From Streptomyces sp. MUM 2J (GTDB lineage: Bacteria > Actinomycetota > Actinomycetes > Streptomycetales > Streptomycetaceae), in contig NZ_JADWYM010000024.1 in NCBI RefSeq assembly GCF_022414535.1, positions 1 through 64,000 on the forward strand: a stretch of 64,000 nt of DNA, read 5' to 3'. This document shows positions 53,901 through 62,310 of this stretch, piece after piece. The notes under the pieces are model-generated. The model saw only the letters and a list, made by a program, of their open reading frames with translations. It searched no databases and had not been told where the DNA came from. A program made the position numbers and the translations under genes. Within the stretch, counting starts at the first letter, position 1; each line of letters starts with the position of its first letter.

Positions 53901-54125
53901 CGGGGCGACGTGCACCTCGGGGGCGCCGTCGCGGGTGGACGTCCAGGCGAGGGTGGTTCCGTCGGGCGAGATGCGCGGCAGGGTCACGGCCACGTTGTCG
54001 GCGCTGACCCGCCAGGCACGTCCGCCGGCGACGGGCGCGAGCCAGACGTCGTCCTCGGCGGTGAAGGCGACCAACTCGCCGTGCAGATGAGGAAACCTGA
54101 GGTAGGACGCGGGCGACTGTGTCAC
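50934..54125 (-). CDS. Tricorn protease (S41 family)
   Basis: A 1063-residue tricorn-type protease that trims oligopeptides produced by larger proteases. The first two-thirds form beta-propellers with repeated WSxDG-type strands (RISPDGTTLAWTSTRDG, LTFSPDSGWLAWA). The core domain has the catalytic His in GELGTSHAYVIPRG (about residue 735). A PDZ domain with GVAVRPGDAIVAVGGRPVD follows (about 805), then the catalytic Ser in NEFSGSDGDIVNAAIK (about 950) and the Glu in VENHGVDPDVEV (about 1015). It has no signal peptide, so it is cytoplasmic. GTG start at 54125. Streptomyces are among the few bacteria with full-length tricorn and a proteasome. Confidence 0.95.
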   Translation of the reverse strand: MTQSPASYLRFPHLHGELVAFTAEDDVWLAPVAGGRAWRVSADNVAVTLPRISPDGTTLAWTSTRDGAPEVHVAPVDGGPARRLTHWGSWRTQVRGWTPDGRVLALTTHGQTSLRRTWAHAVPLDGGPAERLPYGLVGDVAHGPHTVLLSAGGREAAHWKRYRGGTAGKLWIDREGEGDFARLHEELDGNLECPVWVGERIAFLSDHEGTGALYSSLADGSDLRRHTPLDGFYARHASGDGSRVVYASAGELWILDDLDGAEPRVLDVRLGGPRVDQQPYPVAAARWFSSASPDHTARGSAVCVRGGVHWVTHRSGPARALAAEPGVRARRPRAFRAGGEEWVVWVTDAEGDDALEFAPAAGLAPGATPRRIAAGQLGRVLDLAMAPDGSRAAVASHDGRVLLVERESGEVREADRSEDGDASGLTFSPDSGWLAWAHPGPRPLSQLKLANTTDLSVTEATPLRFHDYAPAFTLDGKHLAFLSSRSFDPVYDEHVFDLAFVETSRPHLITLAATTPSPFGPQRHGRPFDSPDKDENAEGEGTPATRIDLEQLADRIVPFPVEAARYSNLRAAKDGVLWLRHPVRGVLGSSRATPQDPDPKTELERYDLAQQRIEHLAADADHFEVSGDGKRLLLWADDRLKVVPSDRRASGDEDSDTNITVDLGRVRHLLDPAAEWRQMFEETGRIMRDNFWRADMGGVDWDGVLDRYRPVLARVATHDDLVDLLWEVQGELGTSHAYVIPRGSTGNGPRQGLLGADISRHEDGHWRIDRILPAETSDPDARSPLAAPGVAVRPGDAIVAVGGRPVDPVTGPGPLLVGTAGKPIELTVSPSGGGEARYAVVVPVADEEPLRYHAWVADRRAYVHETSGGRLGYLHVPDMQAPGWAQIHRDLRVEVAREGLVVDVRENRGGHTSQLVVEKLARRIVGWDVPRGMRPFSYPQDAPRGPVVAVANEFSGSDGDIVNAAIKALGLGPVVGTRTWGGVIGIDSRYRLVDGTLVTQPKYAIWLEGVQWGVENHGVDPDVEVVQRPQDYAAGRDAQLDEAVRLALAALEERPAKVPPALP

Positions 54126-54170
54126 GCGATCACCCTATGCAGCGCAGGCGCCCGTGCACAGGGGAACGGA

Positions 54171-54722
54171 TCACTTCCCCTCGACGGGGTGGCACTGCGG
54201 GTCCTGCTGGCACCAGAGGGTCCGGGTGACGGTCACCGTCACCGTGGGCTGCCCCGGCCGCCCCGGCTGACCGCCGCCGGGCGGCGGACCGACCGGCGAG
54301 GGCGTCGTGTCGCACGTGCCGAGCCCGCCGACGTGGAACACCTGCTTGCCGCCGACCTTCGCGACGAGGTCCCCGCGCACGCAGGACCCGGAGACGGCCC
54401 GCGTGACCCTGCCGGTGACGACGATGTCCCGGCCGTCGTCGGTCCTGCCCTGGCAGTCGACGGTGGCGACGGTGGCCGTGCCCGCCGAGGGGGTGGCACC
54501 GTGGGAGCCGTAGCCGGACGTGCAGTTGAGCCAGCGCACACCGGTGTGCTGCCGCTGCAGTTCCGCCGTCGCGGTCCGGTCGGTGGTGTACGCGACGGTC
54601 GCTGCGCTCACCCCGCCCGGATCACACGCCGTGGCGCCGCCGAGGGCCACCGCGGCGAACGCCGCCGCGGCGGCGGCCCGCGCGGCGCGCTGCCGCTGCC
54701 GAATGCGCCTGAATGCCGCCAT
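54171..54722 (-). CDS. Small exported protein of unknown function
   Basis: A 183-residue protein. An N-terminal hydrophobic stretch (about residues 16-33, ARAAAAAAFAAVALGGATAC) ends at a possible lipobox Cys, and the mature part has several cysteines (LNCTSG, VDCQG, CVRGD, CDTTP, CQQDPQC) likely to form disulphides. A Pro/Gly linker precedes the tail. I do not recognise the family. The ATG at 54722 is chosen so that the signal is near the start; its ribosome binding site is weak. Confidence 0.65.
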   Translation of the reverse strand: MAAFRRIRQRQRAARAAAAAAFAAVALGGATACDPGGVSAATVAYTTDRTATAELQRQHTGVRWLNCTSGYGSHGATPSAGTATVATVDCQGRTDDGRDIVVTGRVTRAVSGSCVRGDLVAKVGGKQVFHVGGLGTCDTTPSPVGPPPGGGQPGRPGQPTVTVTVTRTLWCQQDPQCHPVEGK

Positions 54723-54888
54723 GGAGGGCAGCCTGCCACCGACCGGGCCGCCGGGGTAGAGGGCCTGCGGTCCTCGGCGCGGGCCGCGCGACGGGGCGGC
54801 CCGCACACAACGGCCCTTGTGGTGCGGTCCCTTGTGGTGCGGTCCCTCGTGCCACGCTCGTCCTCCCCGCTCGTCCTCCCCCGGCGCG

Positions 54889-55629
54889 TCAGTCCCAGCG
54901 ACCGGTGCGGCCGAGCAGCAGCGCGGCGGCGGCCGTACCGGCCGTCGACGTGCGCAGCACGCTGCGCCCCAGCCGGTACGGCAGCGCACCGGCCTCCTCG
55001 AACAGCGCCAACTCCTCCTCGGCGACGCCCCCTTCCGGCCCGACGACGAGCACGATCGAGCCGAGCGCGGGCAGCGGCGCGGAGGCGAGCGGCCGGTCGC
55101 CGCTCTCGTGGAGGACGGCGGCGAAGTCCGCCTCCGCGAGGAGGGCGGCGACCTGCCGGGTGCCCGCCGCGTCCGCGACCTCGGGGAACCGGACCCGGCG
55201 GGACTGCTTGCCCGCTTCGCGGGCGGTGGAGCGCCACTTGCCGAGTGCCTTGAGCCCGCGCTCGCCCTTCCACTGAGTGATGCAGCGGGCGGCGGCCCAC
55301 GGCACGATCGCGTCGACGCCGACCTCGGTCATCGTCTCGACGGCCAGCTCGCCCCGGTCTCCCTTGGGCAGCGCCTGCACGACGGTGATGCGCGGGGACT
55401 CCTGCGGCTCCTCGCGTACCGCGCCGAGATCGACGACGAGCCGGTCCTTGCCCTCGGCCGCGGCCACTTCTCCCTCGGCCCAGCGCCCCGCCCCGTCGGT
55501 CAGCACCACGGTCTCGCCCGGCCGCAGCCGCTTGACGGAGACGGCGTGCCGCCCCTCGGGCCCGTCCAGCACGAATCCGCGACCGGCCCCGTCGGGCAGC
55601 CGGTCGGCGACGAACACCGGCGCGGTCAT
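54889..55629 (-). CDS. rsmE: 16S rRNA (uracil1498-N3)-methyltransferase
   Basis: A 246-residue SPOUT-type methyltransferase. The N-terminal PUA-like domain covers about residues 1-70 (EGRHAVSVKRLRPGETVVLTDG). The SPOUT knot follows with KGDRGELAVETMTEVGVDAIVPW, IVLVVGPEGGVAEEELALFEEAG (about 190) and LGRSVLRTSTAGTAAAALLL at the end. It starts one base after the nitronate monooxygenase stop, so the two are an operon, which is common in actinobacteria. Confidence 0.95.
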   Translation of the reverse strand: MTAPVFVADRLPDGAGRGFVLDGPEGRHAVSVKRLRPGETVVLTDGAGRWAEGEVAAAEGKDRLVVDLGAVREEPQESPRITVVQALPKGDRGELAVETMTEVGVDAIVPWAAARCITQWKGERGLKALGKWRSTAREAGKQSRRVRFPEVADAAGTRQVAALLAEADFAAVLHESGDRPLASAPLPALGSIVLVVGPEGGVAEEELALFEEAGALPYRLGRSVLRTSTAGTAAAALLLGRTGRWD

Positions 55630-55630
55630 C

Positions 55631-56698
55631 TCAGATCTCCCTCGACAACGCTGTCCGGGCAGCGGCGAGTTCGCCGGCCAGGACGTCCACGAGCTGCCCG
55701 GCGGGCAGCTCCCGGGCCATGCGGTGGCCCTGTCCGGCCCACAGCGCCATGCCCTGCGCGTCGCGGGCCTTGGCGGCGGCCTTCCTGATCGGCGAGGTCA
55801 GGTGGTGGACCTCCGGGTAGGCGGCCGGCGCGTACGGGCCGTGCTCGCGCAGGAACCGGTTCACCAGTCCGCGGGCCGGGCGGCCGGAGAACGCGCGCGT
55901 CAACTCCGTGCGGGCGAACAGCGGGTTGGTCAGCGCCTGCTTGTGCACGGCGGGCGCGCCGGACTCGGGCGTGACGAGGAACGCGGTGCCGAGCTGGGCG
56001 GCACTCGCGCCCGCGGCCAGCACGGCGGCGATCTGGCTGCCGCGCATGATGCCGCCGGTGGCGACGAGAGGGATGCTCACGGTCTCGCGGACCTGGGCGA
56101 TCAGGGACAGCAGGCCGATGCCACCGGCGTCCGCCTCGGGGTCGTCGCGGTGGGCGCCCTGGAGGCCGCCGGCCTCGACGCCCTGCACGATCACCGCGTC
56201 GGCACCGGCCCGCTGCACGGCGAGCGCCTCCTCGGCCGTGGTCGCGGTGACGAGGGTGAAGGTGCCGGCCCGGCGCAGCGACTCCAGCGCCCCGGGGCTG
56301 GGGACGCCGAAGTGGAACGACACCACCGGCACGGGGTTGTCCAGCAGCACGGCGAGTTTGGTGTCGTAGCCGTCGTCGCGTCCGCTCTCGGGGTCGCCGA
56401 GTTCGGTCTCGTACCAGCCGGCCTCCCCGGCCAGTTGCTGGGCGTAGAGCTCGACCGTCCCGGACTCCGCGTATTCGGGCTGCGGCATGAAGAGGTTCAC
56501 GCCGAAGGGACGGCCGGTCAGGCTCCGCAGCTGCTTGATCTCCTGGTACATGCCGTCGGCGGTCTTGTAGCCGGCGGCGAGGAAGCCGAGCCCGCCCGCC
56601 TCGCAGACCGCGGCGACGAGCTGGGGGACGGAGACGCCGCCCGCCATGGGGGCCTGCACGATCGGATGGGGGAAGAGATCGGTCAGTGCGGAGGACAT
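55631..56698 (-). CDS. Nitronate monooxygenase-type flavoprotein
   Basis: A 355-residue FMN TIM-barrel enzyme of the NMO/2-nitropropane dioxygenase family. The N terminus PIVQAPMAGGVSVPQLVAAV (about residues 12-31) and the FMN-binding VIVQGVEAGGLQGAHR (about 168) and VATGGIMRGSQIAAVLAAGA (about 210) are typical. Such enzymes detoxify nitronates with oxygen. It is translated together with rsmE, one base apart. Confidence 0.9.
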   Translation of the reverse strand: MSSALTDLFPHPIVQAPMAGGVSVPQLVAAVCEAGGLGFLAAGYKTADGMYQEIKQLRSLTGRPFGVNLFMPQPEYAESGTVELYAQQLAGEAGWYETELGDPESGRDDGYDTKLAVLLDNPVPVVSFHFGVPSPGALESLRRAGTFTLVTATTAEEALAVQRAGADAVIVQGVEAGGLQGAHRDDPEADAGGIGLLSLIAQVRETVSIPLVATGGIMRGSQIAAVLAAGASAAQLGTAFLVTPESGAPAVHKQALTNPLFARTELTRAFSGRPARGLVNRFLREHGPYAPAAYPEVHHLTSPIRKAAAKARDAQGMALWAGQGHRMARELPAGQLVDVLAGELAAARTALSREI

Positions 56699-56992
56699 GA
56701 CGGCATGGTGTCACGTGCGGCGAACAAGTCCGAAACCGGCCGTCCTTTGTCATAGGACACCGGAATGGGCCCCGCGGCGGACGGGGGAACGGGCGCCGGA
56801 GTGGACCGGGAGCGCTGCCGGAGGGCGGGACCGCGGGCGCGGGACCGGCGCCGGAGGCGACCGGATCCGGCCGGCGGAACGGACAGGGAACGGACAGGGA
56901 ACGGGCACCGGTGGCCGGTGCCCGTTCCCCTTCGTCCTCGTTGCCGCGGCCGGCAGCCGCCCGTCTCCGGGCCGGCGCCACCGGTGTGCGGG
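56699..56992 (-). terminator. Strong terminator after dnaJ, in a 294-base gap
   Basis: At 56897-56929 a 15-bp perfect stem (GGGAACGGGCACCGG and its complement) with a 3-base loop lies 64 bases downstream of the dnaJ stop and ends hrcA-dnaJ transcription. Next to it at about 56878-56901 the unit ACGGACAGGGA is repeated in tandem. The rest of the gap shows no gene. Confidence 0.85.
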
Positions 56993-58129
56993 TCAGCGCC
57001 CGTTGAACGCGTCCTTCAGCCGGGAGAACAACCCCTGCTGACCCGGCTGGAACTGCCCCTGGGGCCGCTCCTCGCCCCGCAGCTTCGCCAGTTCGCGCAG
57101 CAACCGCTCCTGCTCCGGGTCGAGCTTGTTCGGCGTCTGGACCTCGACGTGGACGATCAGGTCGCCCCGGCCGCCGCCGCGCAGATGGGTCACGCCCCGG
57201 TTGTGCAGCGGGATGGACTGGCCGGACTGGGTACCGGGCCGGATGTCGACCTCCTCCAGTCCGTCCAGCGTCTCCAACGGCACCTTGGTGCCGAGCGCCG
57301 CCGCGGTCATCGGGATCGTCACCGTGCAGTGCAGATCGTCGCCGCGGCGCTGGAACACCGCGTGCGGCAGCTCGTGGATCTCGACGTACAGGTCACCGGC
57401 GGGGCCGCCGCCCGGGCCCACCTCGCCCTCGCCCGAGAGCTGGATCCGCGTGCCGTTGTCGACACCGGCGGGGATCTTCACGGTCAGCGTCCGCCGCGAC
57501 CGCACCCGTCCGTCGCCGGCGCACTCCGGGCAGGGCGTGGGCACCACGGTGCCGAAGCCCTGGCACTGCGGGCAGGGCCGCGAGGTCATGACCTGGCCCA
57601 GGAAGGACCGGGTGACCTGGGAGACCTCACCGCGGCCACGGCACATGTCGCAGGTCTGGGGGGTGGTGCCCGGCGCCGCCCCCTCCCCGCTGCAGGTCGA
57701 GCAGACGATCGCCGTGTCGACCTGGATGTCCTTGGTCGTGCCGAAGGCGGCCTCGTCCAGCTCGATCTCGATGCGGATCATCGCATCCTGGCCGCGCCGG
57801 GTCCGTGAGCGCGGACCCCGCTGGGACGCCGTACCGAAGAAGGCGTCCATGATGTCGGAGAAGTTGCCGAAGCCACCGGCCCCGAAGCCGCCCGCGCCGG
57901 CACCGCCGGCCTGGGAGAGCGGGTCGCCGCCGAGGTCGTAGACCTGCTTCTTCTGCGGGTCCGACAGCACCTCGTAGGCGGCGTTGATCTCCTTGAACCG
58001 CTCCTGGGTCTTCGGATCCGGGTTGACGTCCGGGTGCAGCTCGCGTGCGAGCCGCCGGAAGGCCTTCTTGATCTCTTCCTGCGACGCATCGCGGCGCACG
58101 CCGAGTACGGCGTAGTAGTCCGTGGCCAC
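56993..58129 (-). CDS. dnaJ: Chaperone DnaJ
   Basis: A 378-residue type I J-domain co-chaperone. The J domain covers residues 4-70 with HPD in RELHPDVNPD (about 33). A Gly/Phe-rich region and four CxxCxGxG zinc repeats (CSTCSGEG, CDMCRGRG, CPQCQGFG, CPECAGDG; about 140-210) are followed by the C-terminal substrate-binding domain. The GTG start abuts the hrcA stop (58130-58132). This is the second DnaJ of Streptomyces, controlled with hrcA by CIRCE, not the one in the dnaK operon. Confidence 0.97.
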   Translation of the reverse strand: MATDYYAVLGVRRDASQEEIKKAFRRLARELHPDVNPDPKTQERFKEINAAYEVLSDPQKKQVYDLGGDPLSQAGGAGAGGFGAGGFGNFSDIMDAFFGTASQRGPRSRTRRGQDAMIRIEIELDEAAFGTTKDIQVDTAIVCSTCSGEGAAPGTTPQTCDMCRGRGEVSQVTRSFLGQVMTSRPCPQCQGFGTVVPTPCPECAGDGRVRSRRTLTVKIPAGVDNGTRIQLSGEGEVGPGGGPAGDLYVEIHELPHAVFQRRGDDLHCTVTIPMTAAALGTKVPLETLDGLEEVDIRPGTQSGQSIPLHNRGVTHLRGGGRGDLIVHVEVQTPNKLDPEQERLLRELAKLRGEERPQGQFQPGQQGLFSRLKDAFNGR

Positions 58130-59146
58130 CTACGACTCCGCCAGGATCTGTCCGACGTACCGTGCCACTGCGCGTACCGCTCCCATCGTTCCCGGGTAGT
58201 CCATGCGGGTCGGTCCGACCACGCCGAGCTTGGCAACCGCCTCGCTGCCCGAACCGTAACCGACCGACACGACGGACGTGGAGTTGAGTCCTTCGTGGGC
58301 GTTCTCGTGACCGATACGGACGGTCACGCCCGGATCCTGGGCCTCGCCGAGCAGCTTCAGGAGCACGACCTGCTCCTCCAGCGCCTCGAGCACGGGCCGG
58401 ATCGTGAGGGGGAAGTCATGTGCGAAGCGGGTGAGATTGGCGGTGCCGCCGATCATCAACCGCTCCTCGTTCTCCTCGACGAGCGTCTCCAGCAGCGTGG
58501 AGAGCACCATGGAAACCGTACCCCGGTCCTCGGCCTCGAAGCCGTCCGGCAGGTCCTCCACGAGCCTCGGCACGTCGGCGAACCGACGGCCCGCGACCCT
58601 GCTGTTGAGCCGGGCCCTGAGGTCCGCCAGGGACGCCTCGCCGAACGGCACCGGGCAGTCGACCACCCGCTGCTCGACCCGTCCGGTGTCGGTGATCAGC
58701 ACCAGCATCACGCGTGCGGGGGCGAGGGCCAGCAGCTCGACGTGCCGCACGGTCGACCGGGTCAGGGACGGGTACTGCACGACGGCGACCTGCCGGGTGA
58801 GCTGCGCGAGCAGCCGGACCGTGCGCGCCACGACGTCGTCCAGGTCGACCGCGCCTTCCAGGAAGTTCTGGATGGCGCGGCGCTCCGGCGGGCTCATCGG
58901 CTTGACGCCGGCGAGCTTGTCGACGAACAGCCGGTAGCCCTTGTCGGTGGGGATGCGCCCGGCACTGGTGTGCGGCTGGGCGATGAACCCTTCCTCCTCC
59001 AGGGCCGCCATGTCGTTGCGGACCGTGGCCGGCGAGACGCCGAGGCTGTGCCGCTCGGTCAGCGCCTTGGAGCCCACCGGCTCCTCGGTGCCCACGTAGT
59101 CCTGGACGATGGCGCGCAGCACCTGGAGCCTGCGTTCACTCAGCAT
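58130..59146 (-). CDS. hrcA: Heat-inducible repressor HrcA
   Basis: A 338-residue repressor of heat-shock genes that binds CIRCE. The N-terminal winged helix (LSERRLQVLRAIVQDYVGTEEPVGSKAL then LGVSPATVRNDMAALEEEGFI, about residues 2-55) is followed by GAF-like and dimerization domains. The perfect CIRCE dyad at 59207-59233 precedes it, so it represses itself and dnaJ. ATG at 59146 is chosen because GGAGGT is seven bases upstream; GTG at 59155 would overlap that site. Confidence 0.97.
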   Translation of the reverse strand: MLSERRLQVLRAIVQDYVGTEEPVGSKALTERHSLGVSPATVRNDMAALEEEGFIAQPHTSAGRIPTDKGYRLFVDKLAGVKPMSPPERRAIQNFLEGAVDLDDVVARTVRLLAQLTRQVAVVQYPSLTRSTVRHVELLALAPARVMLVLITDTGRVEQRVVDCPVPFGEASLADLRARLNSRVAGRRFADVPRLVEDLPDGFEAEDRGTVSMVLSTLLETLVEENEERLMIGGTANLTRFAHDFPLTIRPVLEALEEQVVLLKLLGEAQDPGVTVRIGHENAHEGLNSTSVVSVGYGSGSEAVAKLGVVGPTRMDYPGTMGAVRAVARYVGQILAES

Positions 59147-59206
59147 CGCGCTCACCTCCAGAGGTCCCTGTCCCGACGCCGTGTCTGCCACTGTGTCCGC
59201 CACTGC

Positions 59207-59233
59207 CTGGCACTCTGTGTACCCGAGTGCCAG
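59207..59233 (-). promoter_or_regulatory. CIRCE operator
   Basis: CTGGCACTC-N9-GAGTGCCAG, a perfect 9-bp dyad with the standard 9-base spacer of CIRCE (consensus TTAGCACTC-N9-GAGTGCTAA), about 60 bases before the hrcA start. HrcA binding site for the hrcA-dnaJ operon. Confidence 0.95.
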
Positions 59234-59351
59234 ACTTCCCCGGCCCAGTGTACGGCGGTGGGGTGCACCGCGGGCAAGGTCGGTCCTCCGAGGCGCGGTC
59301 ACGGGCCCGTCCGCCGGTGAACCTTTCCGGTCGCAGCACTAGCGTCGCGGT

Positions 59352-60083
59352 ATGACGGTGACTTGGGAAGAGCTGGAGTGGGAGCGGCTGGCGGCGGGGG
59401 TCGGGCGGTGCCGGCTGCCGGTGTGGGACTGCACGGCGGGGCTGGTGGTGGGCCGCGGGGCGGCGCTGCTGATCGACGCCGGGGCGAGCATCGCGGAGGG
59501 GGCCCGGCTGCGTGCGCAGGCGGAGAGGCTGGCCGGGCACCGTGTGACCCATCTCGCGCTCACCCACCCCCACTTCGATCACGTGTTCGGCGCGGCGGCG
59601 TTCGCGGGCGCGGAGGTCTACGGCGCGGTCGGTGCGGATGCGCTGATGGCCCGTGCGCGGGACCGCGAGGAGCTGCGCGCCGACGCCGTGCGCAACGGCC
59701 TGGACGCCCCCGCGGCGCAGGAGGCGGTGGACGCGCTGATGCCGGTGGGGCACGTGGTCTCGGGCGAGTGGACGCTCGACCTGGACGGCGGCCGGCAGGT
59801 ACTGCTGGCCAACGTGGGCCCCGGGCACACGGCGCACGACCTGGCCGTGCTGGTCCCCGGCGACCCGGAGGTGGTCTTCTGCGGCGACCTGGTCGAGGAG
59901 TCGGGCGAGCCGCAGGCCGGCCCGGACGCGGTGCCGTCCCGCTGGCCCGACGCCCTGGACCGGCTTCTGGCGCTCGGCGGCGAGGACGCGGTGTACGTGC
60001 CCGGTCACGGTGCGGTGGTGGACGCGGCGTTCGTGCGCGGGCAGCGGGACGAACTGGCGGCCCGCTTCGGCGTGTCGCGGTGA
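59352..60083 (+). CDS. MBL-fold metallo-hydrolase
   Basis: A 243-residue metallo-beta-lactamase-fold protein. The HxHxDH-type site is LALTHPHFDHVFGA (about residues 72-85), later ligands are in NVGPGHTAHDLAVLVPGD (about 156) and VFCGDLVEESG, and the C-terminal His is in VYVPGHGAVVD. It is cytoplasmic and the substrate is unknown. It lies 42 bases before the DUF3097 gene on the same strand. Confidence 0.92.
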   Translation: MTVTWEELEWERLAAGVGRCRLPVWDCTAGLVVGRGAALLIDAGASIAEGARLRAQAERLAGHRVTHLALTHPHFDHVFGAAAFAGAEVYGAVGADALMARARDREELRADAVRNGLDAPAAQEAVDALMPVGHVVSGEWTLDLDGGRQVLLANVGPGHTAHDLAVLVPGDPEVVFCGDLVEESGEPQAGPDAVPSRWPDALDRLLALGGEDAVYVPGHGAVVDAAFVRGQRDELAARFGVSR

Positions 60084-60125
60084 TCGTGGCCGCAGCGGCC
60101 CGCCACTTCTCCTATCGTCGTGCGA

Positions 60126-60932
60126 ATGCGCCAGTACTCCGCCGACCTGACCCCGCCGTGGAAGAAGCCGAAGCGGGTTCCCGAGGTCACGGCGGAGCCC
60201 GGCCTGGTGGTGGAGGAGCCCGGCACCGGGTTCTGCGGCGCGGTGATCCGATGCGAAGCGGGCACGGTCACCCTGGAGGACCGCTTCGGCAAGCACCGGG
60301 TGTTCCCGCTGCGGCCGCAGGGCTTCCTGCTGGAGGGGCGGGTGGTCACGCTCGTACGGCCGTCGCCCACCGCCCCGGCGCGGCCCTCCCGCACCGCCTC
60401 CGGCTCGGTCGCCGTCCCCGGTGCCCGTGCGCGCGTGGCCCGGGCGGGGCGCATCTACGTGGAGGGGCGGCACGACGCCGAGCTGGTCGAGCAGGTGTGG
60501 GGCGACGACCTGCGCATCGAGGGCGTGGTGGTGGAGTACCTGGAGGGCGTCGACGACCTCCCGTCGGTCGTGGAGGCCTTCGCCCCCGGTCCGGACGCCC
60601 GCCTCGGGGTCCTGGTGGACCATCTCGTCCCCGGCACGAAGGAGTGGCGCATCGCCGCGTCGGTGACCGACGAGCACGCCCTGGTCGTGGGGCACCCGTA
60701 CGTCGACGTCTGGCAGGCGGTGAAGCCGTCGTCCCTGGGCATTTCCGCGTGGCCGGCGGTCCCGCACGGCCAGGACTGGAAGACGGGGGTGTGCCGGGCA
60801 CTGGGCTGGCCGGAGGACAACACCGGGGCGGTGTGGCAGGCGATCCTGAAGCGGGTGGGGTCGTACAAGGACCTGGAGCCCGAGCTGCTGGGATGTGTCG
60901 AGCGTCTCATCGATCACGTGACCGCGCCCTGA
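60126..60932 (+). CDS. DUF3097 domain protein
   Basis: A 268-residue actinobacterial conserved protein of unknown function. It begins MRQYSADLTPPWKKPKRVPE and has the charged family blocks RIYVEGRHDAELVEQVWGDDLRIEG and LGVLVDHLVPGTKEW in the middle, and PYVDVWQAVKPSSLGI later. The RHDAELVE segment resembles a Toprim-like acidic motif, so nucleic-acid chemistry is possible but unproven. ATG at 60126 is chosen; GTG at 60120 is possible. Confidence 0.88.
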   Translation: MRQYSADLTPPWKKPKRVPEVTAEPGLVVEEPGTGFCGAVIRCEAGTVTLEDRFGKHRVFPLRPQGFLLEGRVVTLVRPSPTAPARPSRTASGSVAVPGARARVARAGRIYVEGRHDAELVEQVWGDDLRIEGVVVEYLEGVDDLPSVVEAFAPGPDARLGVLVDHLVPGTKEWRIAASVTDEHALVVGHPYVDVWQAVKPSSLGISAWPAVPHGQDWKTGVCRALGWPEDNTGAVWQAILKRVGSYKDLEPELLGCVERLIDHVTAP

Positions 60933-60981
60933 GACCGGTCCCGTGCCTGAGGGGAGGTATCCGTGGGCGCGGGCCCGCGGG

Positions 60982-61000
60982 GGCGGAGAGGCTCTCCGCC
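60982..61000. terminator. Hairpin between convergent DUF3097 and hemW genes
   Basis: GGCGGAGAG/CTCTCCGCC around one base, with further G/C pairing outside. It lies 50 bases from both stop codons and suits termination of both genes. Confidence 0.65.
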
Positions 61001-61050
61001 GCCCCCTCGGGAGCGGCGGTCCGCCGTCCCCGCCGGCGCGGGAGCGGCGG

Positions 61051-62283
61051 TCAGTCCACCAGATCCCTGACGACGGCGTCCGCCAGCAGCCGCCCGCGCA
61101 GGGTGAGCACGGCCCTGCCCTCCCGGTAGGGCCCGGCCTCCAGCAGGCCGCCCGCCAGCGCGCGGCGGGACGCCGCGAGGCCCGGCTCCCGCAGCAGCTC
61201 CAGCGGGACGCCCTCTCGCAGCCGCAGCTCCAGCAGGATCCGCTCGACCCGCCGGTCCTCGTCCGAGAGGACCTCGCGCCCGGCGCCCGGTGAGCGGCCG
61301 GAGGCGACGGCCGCGGCGTACGCCCCCGGGTGCTTCACGTTCCACCAGCGCACCCCGCCGACGTGGCTGTGCGCCCCGGGACCGGCGCCCCACCAGTCGG
61401 CGCCGCGCCAGTACAGCTCGTTGTGCAGGCAGCGGCCGGCCGGGGAGGTGGCCCAGTTCGACACCTCGTACCAGGCGTAGCCCGCCGCCGACAGGGTGTC
61501 CTCGGCGATCAGGTAGCGGTCGGCGTGCGCGTCGTCGTCGGTCGCGGGGATCTCGCCGCGGCGGATGCGGCGGGCGAGCCGGGTGCCTTCCTCGACGATC
61601 AGGGCGTACGCGCTCACGTGGTCGGGGCCGGCGCCGATCGCGGCGTCCAGGGAGGCCCTCCAGTCGTCGTCGCTCTCCCCCGGCGTGCCGTAGATCAGGT
61701 CCAGGTTGACGTGCGCGAACCCCGCCGCCCTCGCCTCCGCGACACAGGCCTCGGGGCGTCCCGGGGTGTGGGTGCGGTCCAGCACCCGCAGCACGTGCCG
61801 CCGGGCGCTCTGCATGCCGAAGGAGATCCGGTTGAAGCCGCCCTCGCGCAGGGCGGCCAGGTAGGCCGGGTCCACGGACTCCGGGTTGGCCTCCGTCGTG
61901 ACCTCCGCGTCCGGTGCCAGGCCGAACTCGTCGCGGATCGCCCCGAGCATCCGCACGAGGTCGTCCGCGGCCAGCAGGGTGGGCGTGCCGCCGCCGACGA
62001 ACACCGTGCGGACCGGCCGGGGGTCGTCGCCGAGCACCTTGCGGGCCAGGCGGATCTCGTCGGTGAGGGTCGCCGCGTAGTTGTCGCGGGACGCCAGCAC
62101 GCCGCCGGTGCCGCGCAGCTCCGTCGCCGTGTAGGTGTTGAAGTCGCAGTAGCCGCAGCGGGTCGCGCAGTAGGGCACGTGCAGGTAGAAGCCGAGCGGG
62201 CGGTCCGCGGCCCCGGCGCGCGCGTGCGGGGGCAGCGCGCCGTCGTCGGGAACGGGCTCGCCGTCGGGGAGTGCGGAAGGCAT
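61051..62283 (-). CDS. hemW: Radical SAM haem chaperone HemW
   Basis: A 410-residue radical SAM protein related to HemN. The cluster motif CxxxCxxC is in HVPYCATRCGYCDF (about residues 39-46), and further signatures are VFVGGGTPTLL (about 90) and NRISFGMQS (about 145). The C-terminal HemN_C domain is present. HemW acts as a haem chaperone rather than as coproporphyrinogen oxidase, since it lacks the extra HemN cysteine pattern. ATG at 62283 or 62292 are both possible. Confidence 0.93.
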   Translation of the reverse strand: MPSALPDGEPVPDDGALPPHARAGAADRPLGFYLHVPYCATRCGYCDFNTYTATELRGTGGVLASRDNYAATLTDEIRLARKVLGDDPRPVRTVFVGGGTPTLLAADDLVRMLGAIRDEFGLAPDAEVTTEANPESVDPAYLAALREGGFNRISFGMQSARRHVLRVLDRTHTPGRPEACVAEARAAGFAHVNLDLIYGTPGESDDDWRASLDAAIGAGPDHVSAYALIVEEGTRLARRIRRGEIPATDDDAHADRYLIAEDTLSAAGYAWYEVSNWATSPAGRCLHNELYWRGADWWGAGPGAHSHVGGVRWWNVKHPGAYAAAVASGRSPGAGREVLSDEDRRVERILLELRLREGVPLELLREPGLAASRRALAGGLLEAGPYREGRAVLTLRGRLLADAVVRDLVD

Positions 62284-62310
62284 GGTGCCCATTGTCCCGC
62301 AGGCCCGCGG

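Noticed and set aside
50841..55253. Plus-strand open frame of nearly 1500 codons across the tricorn gene
   Set aside because: It covers several minus-strand genes with clear motifs and begins without a ribosome binding site; it is an antisense artefact.
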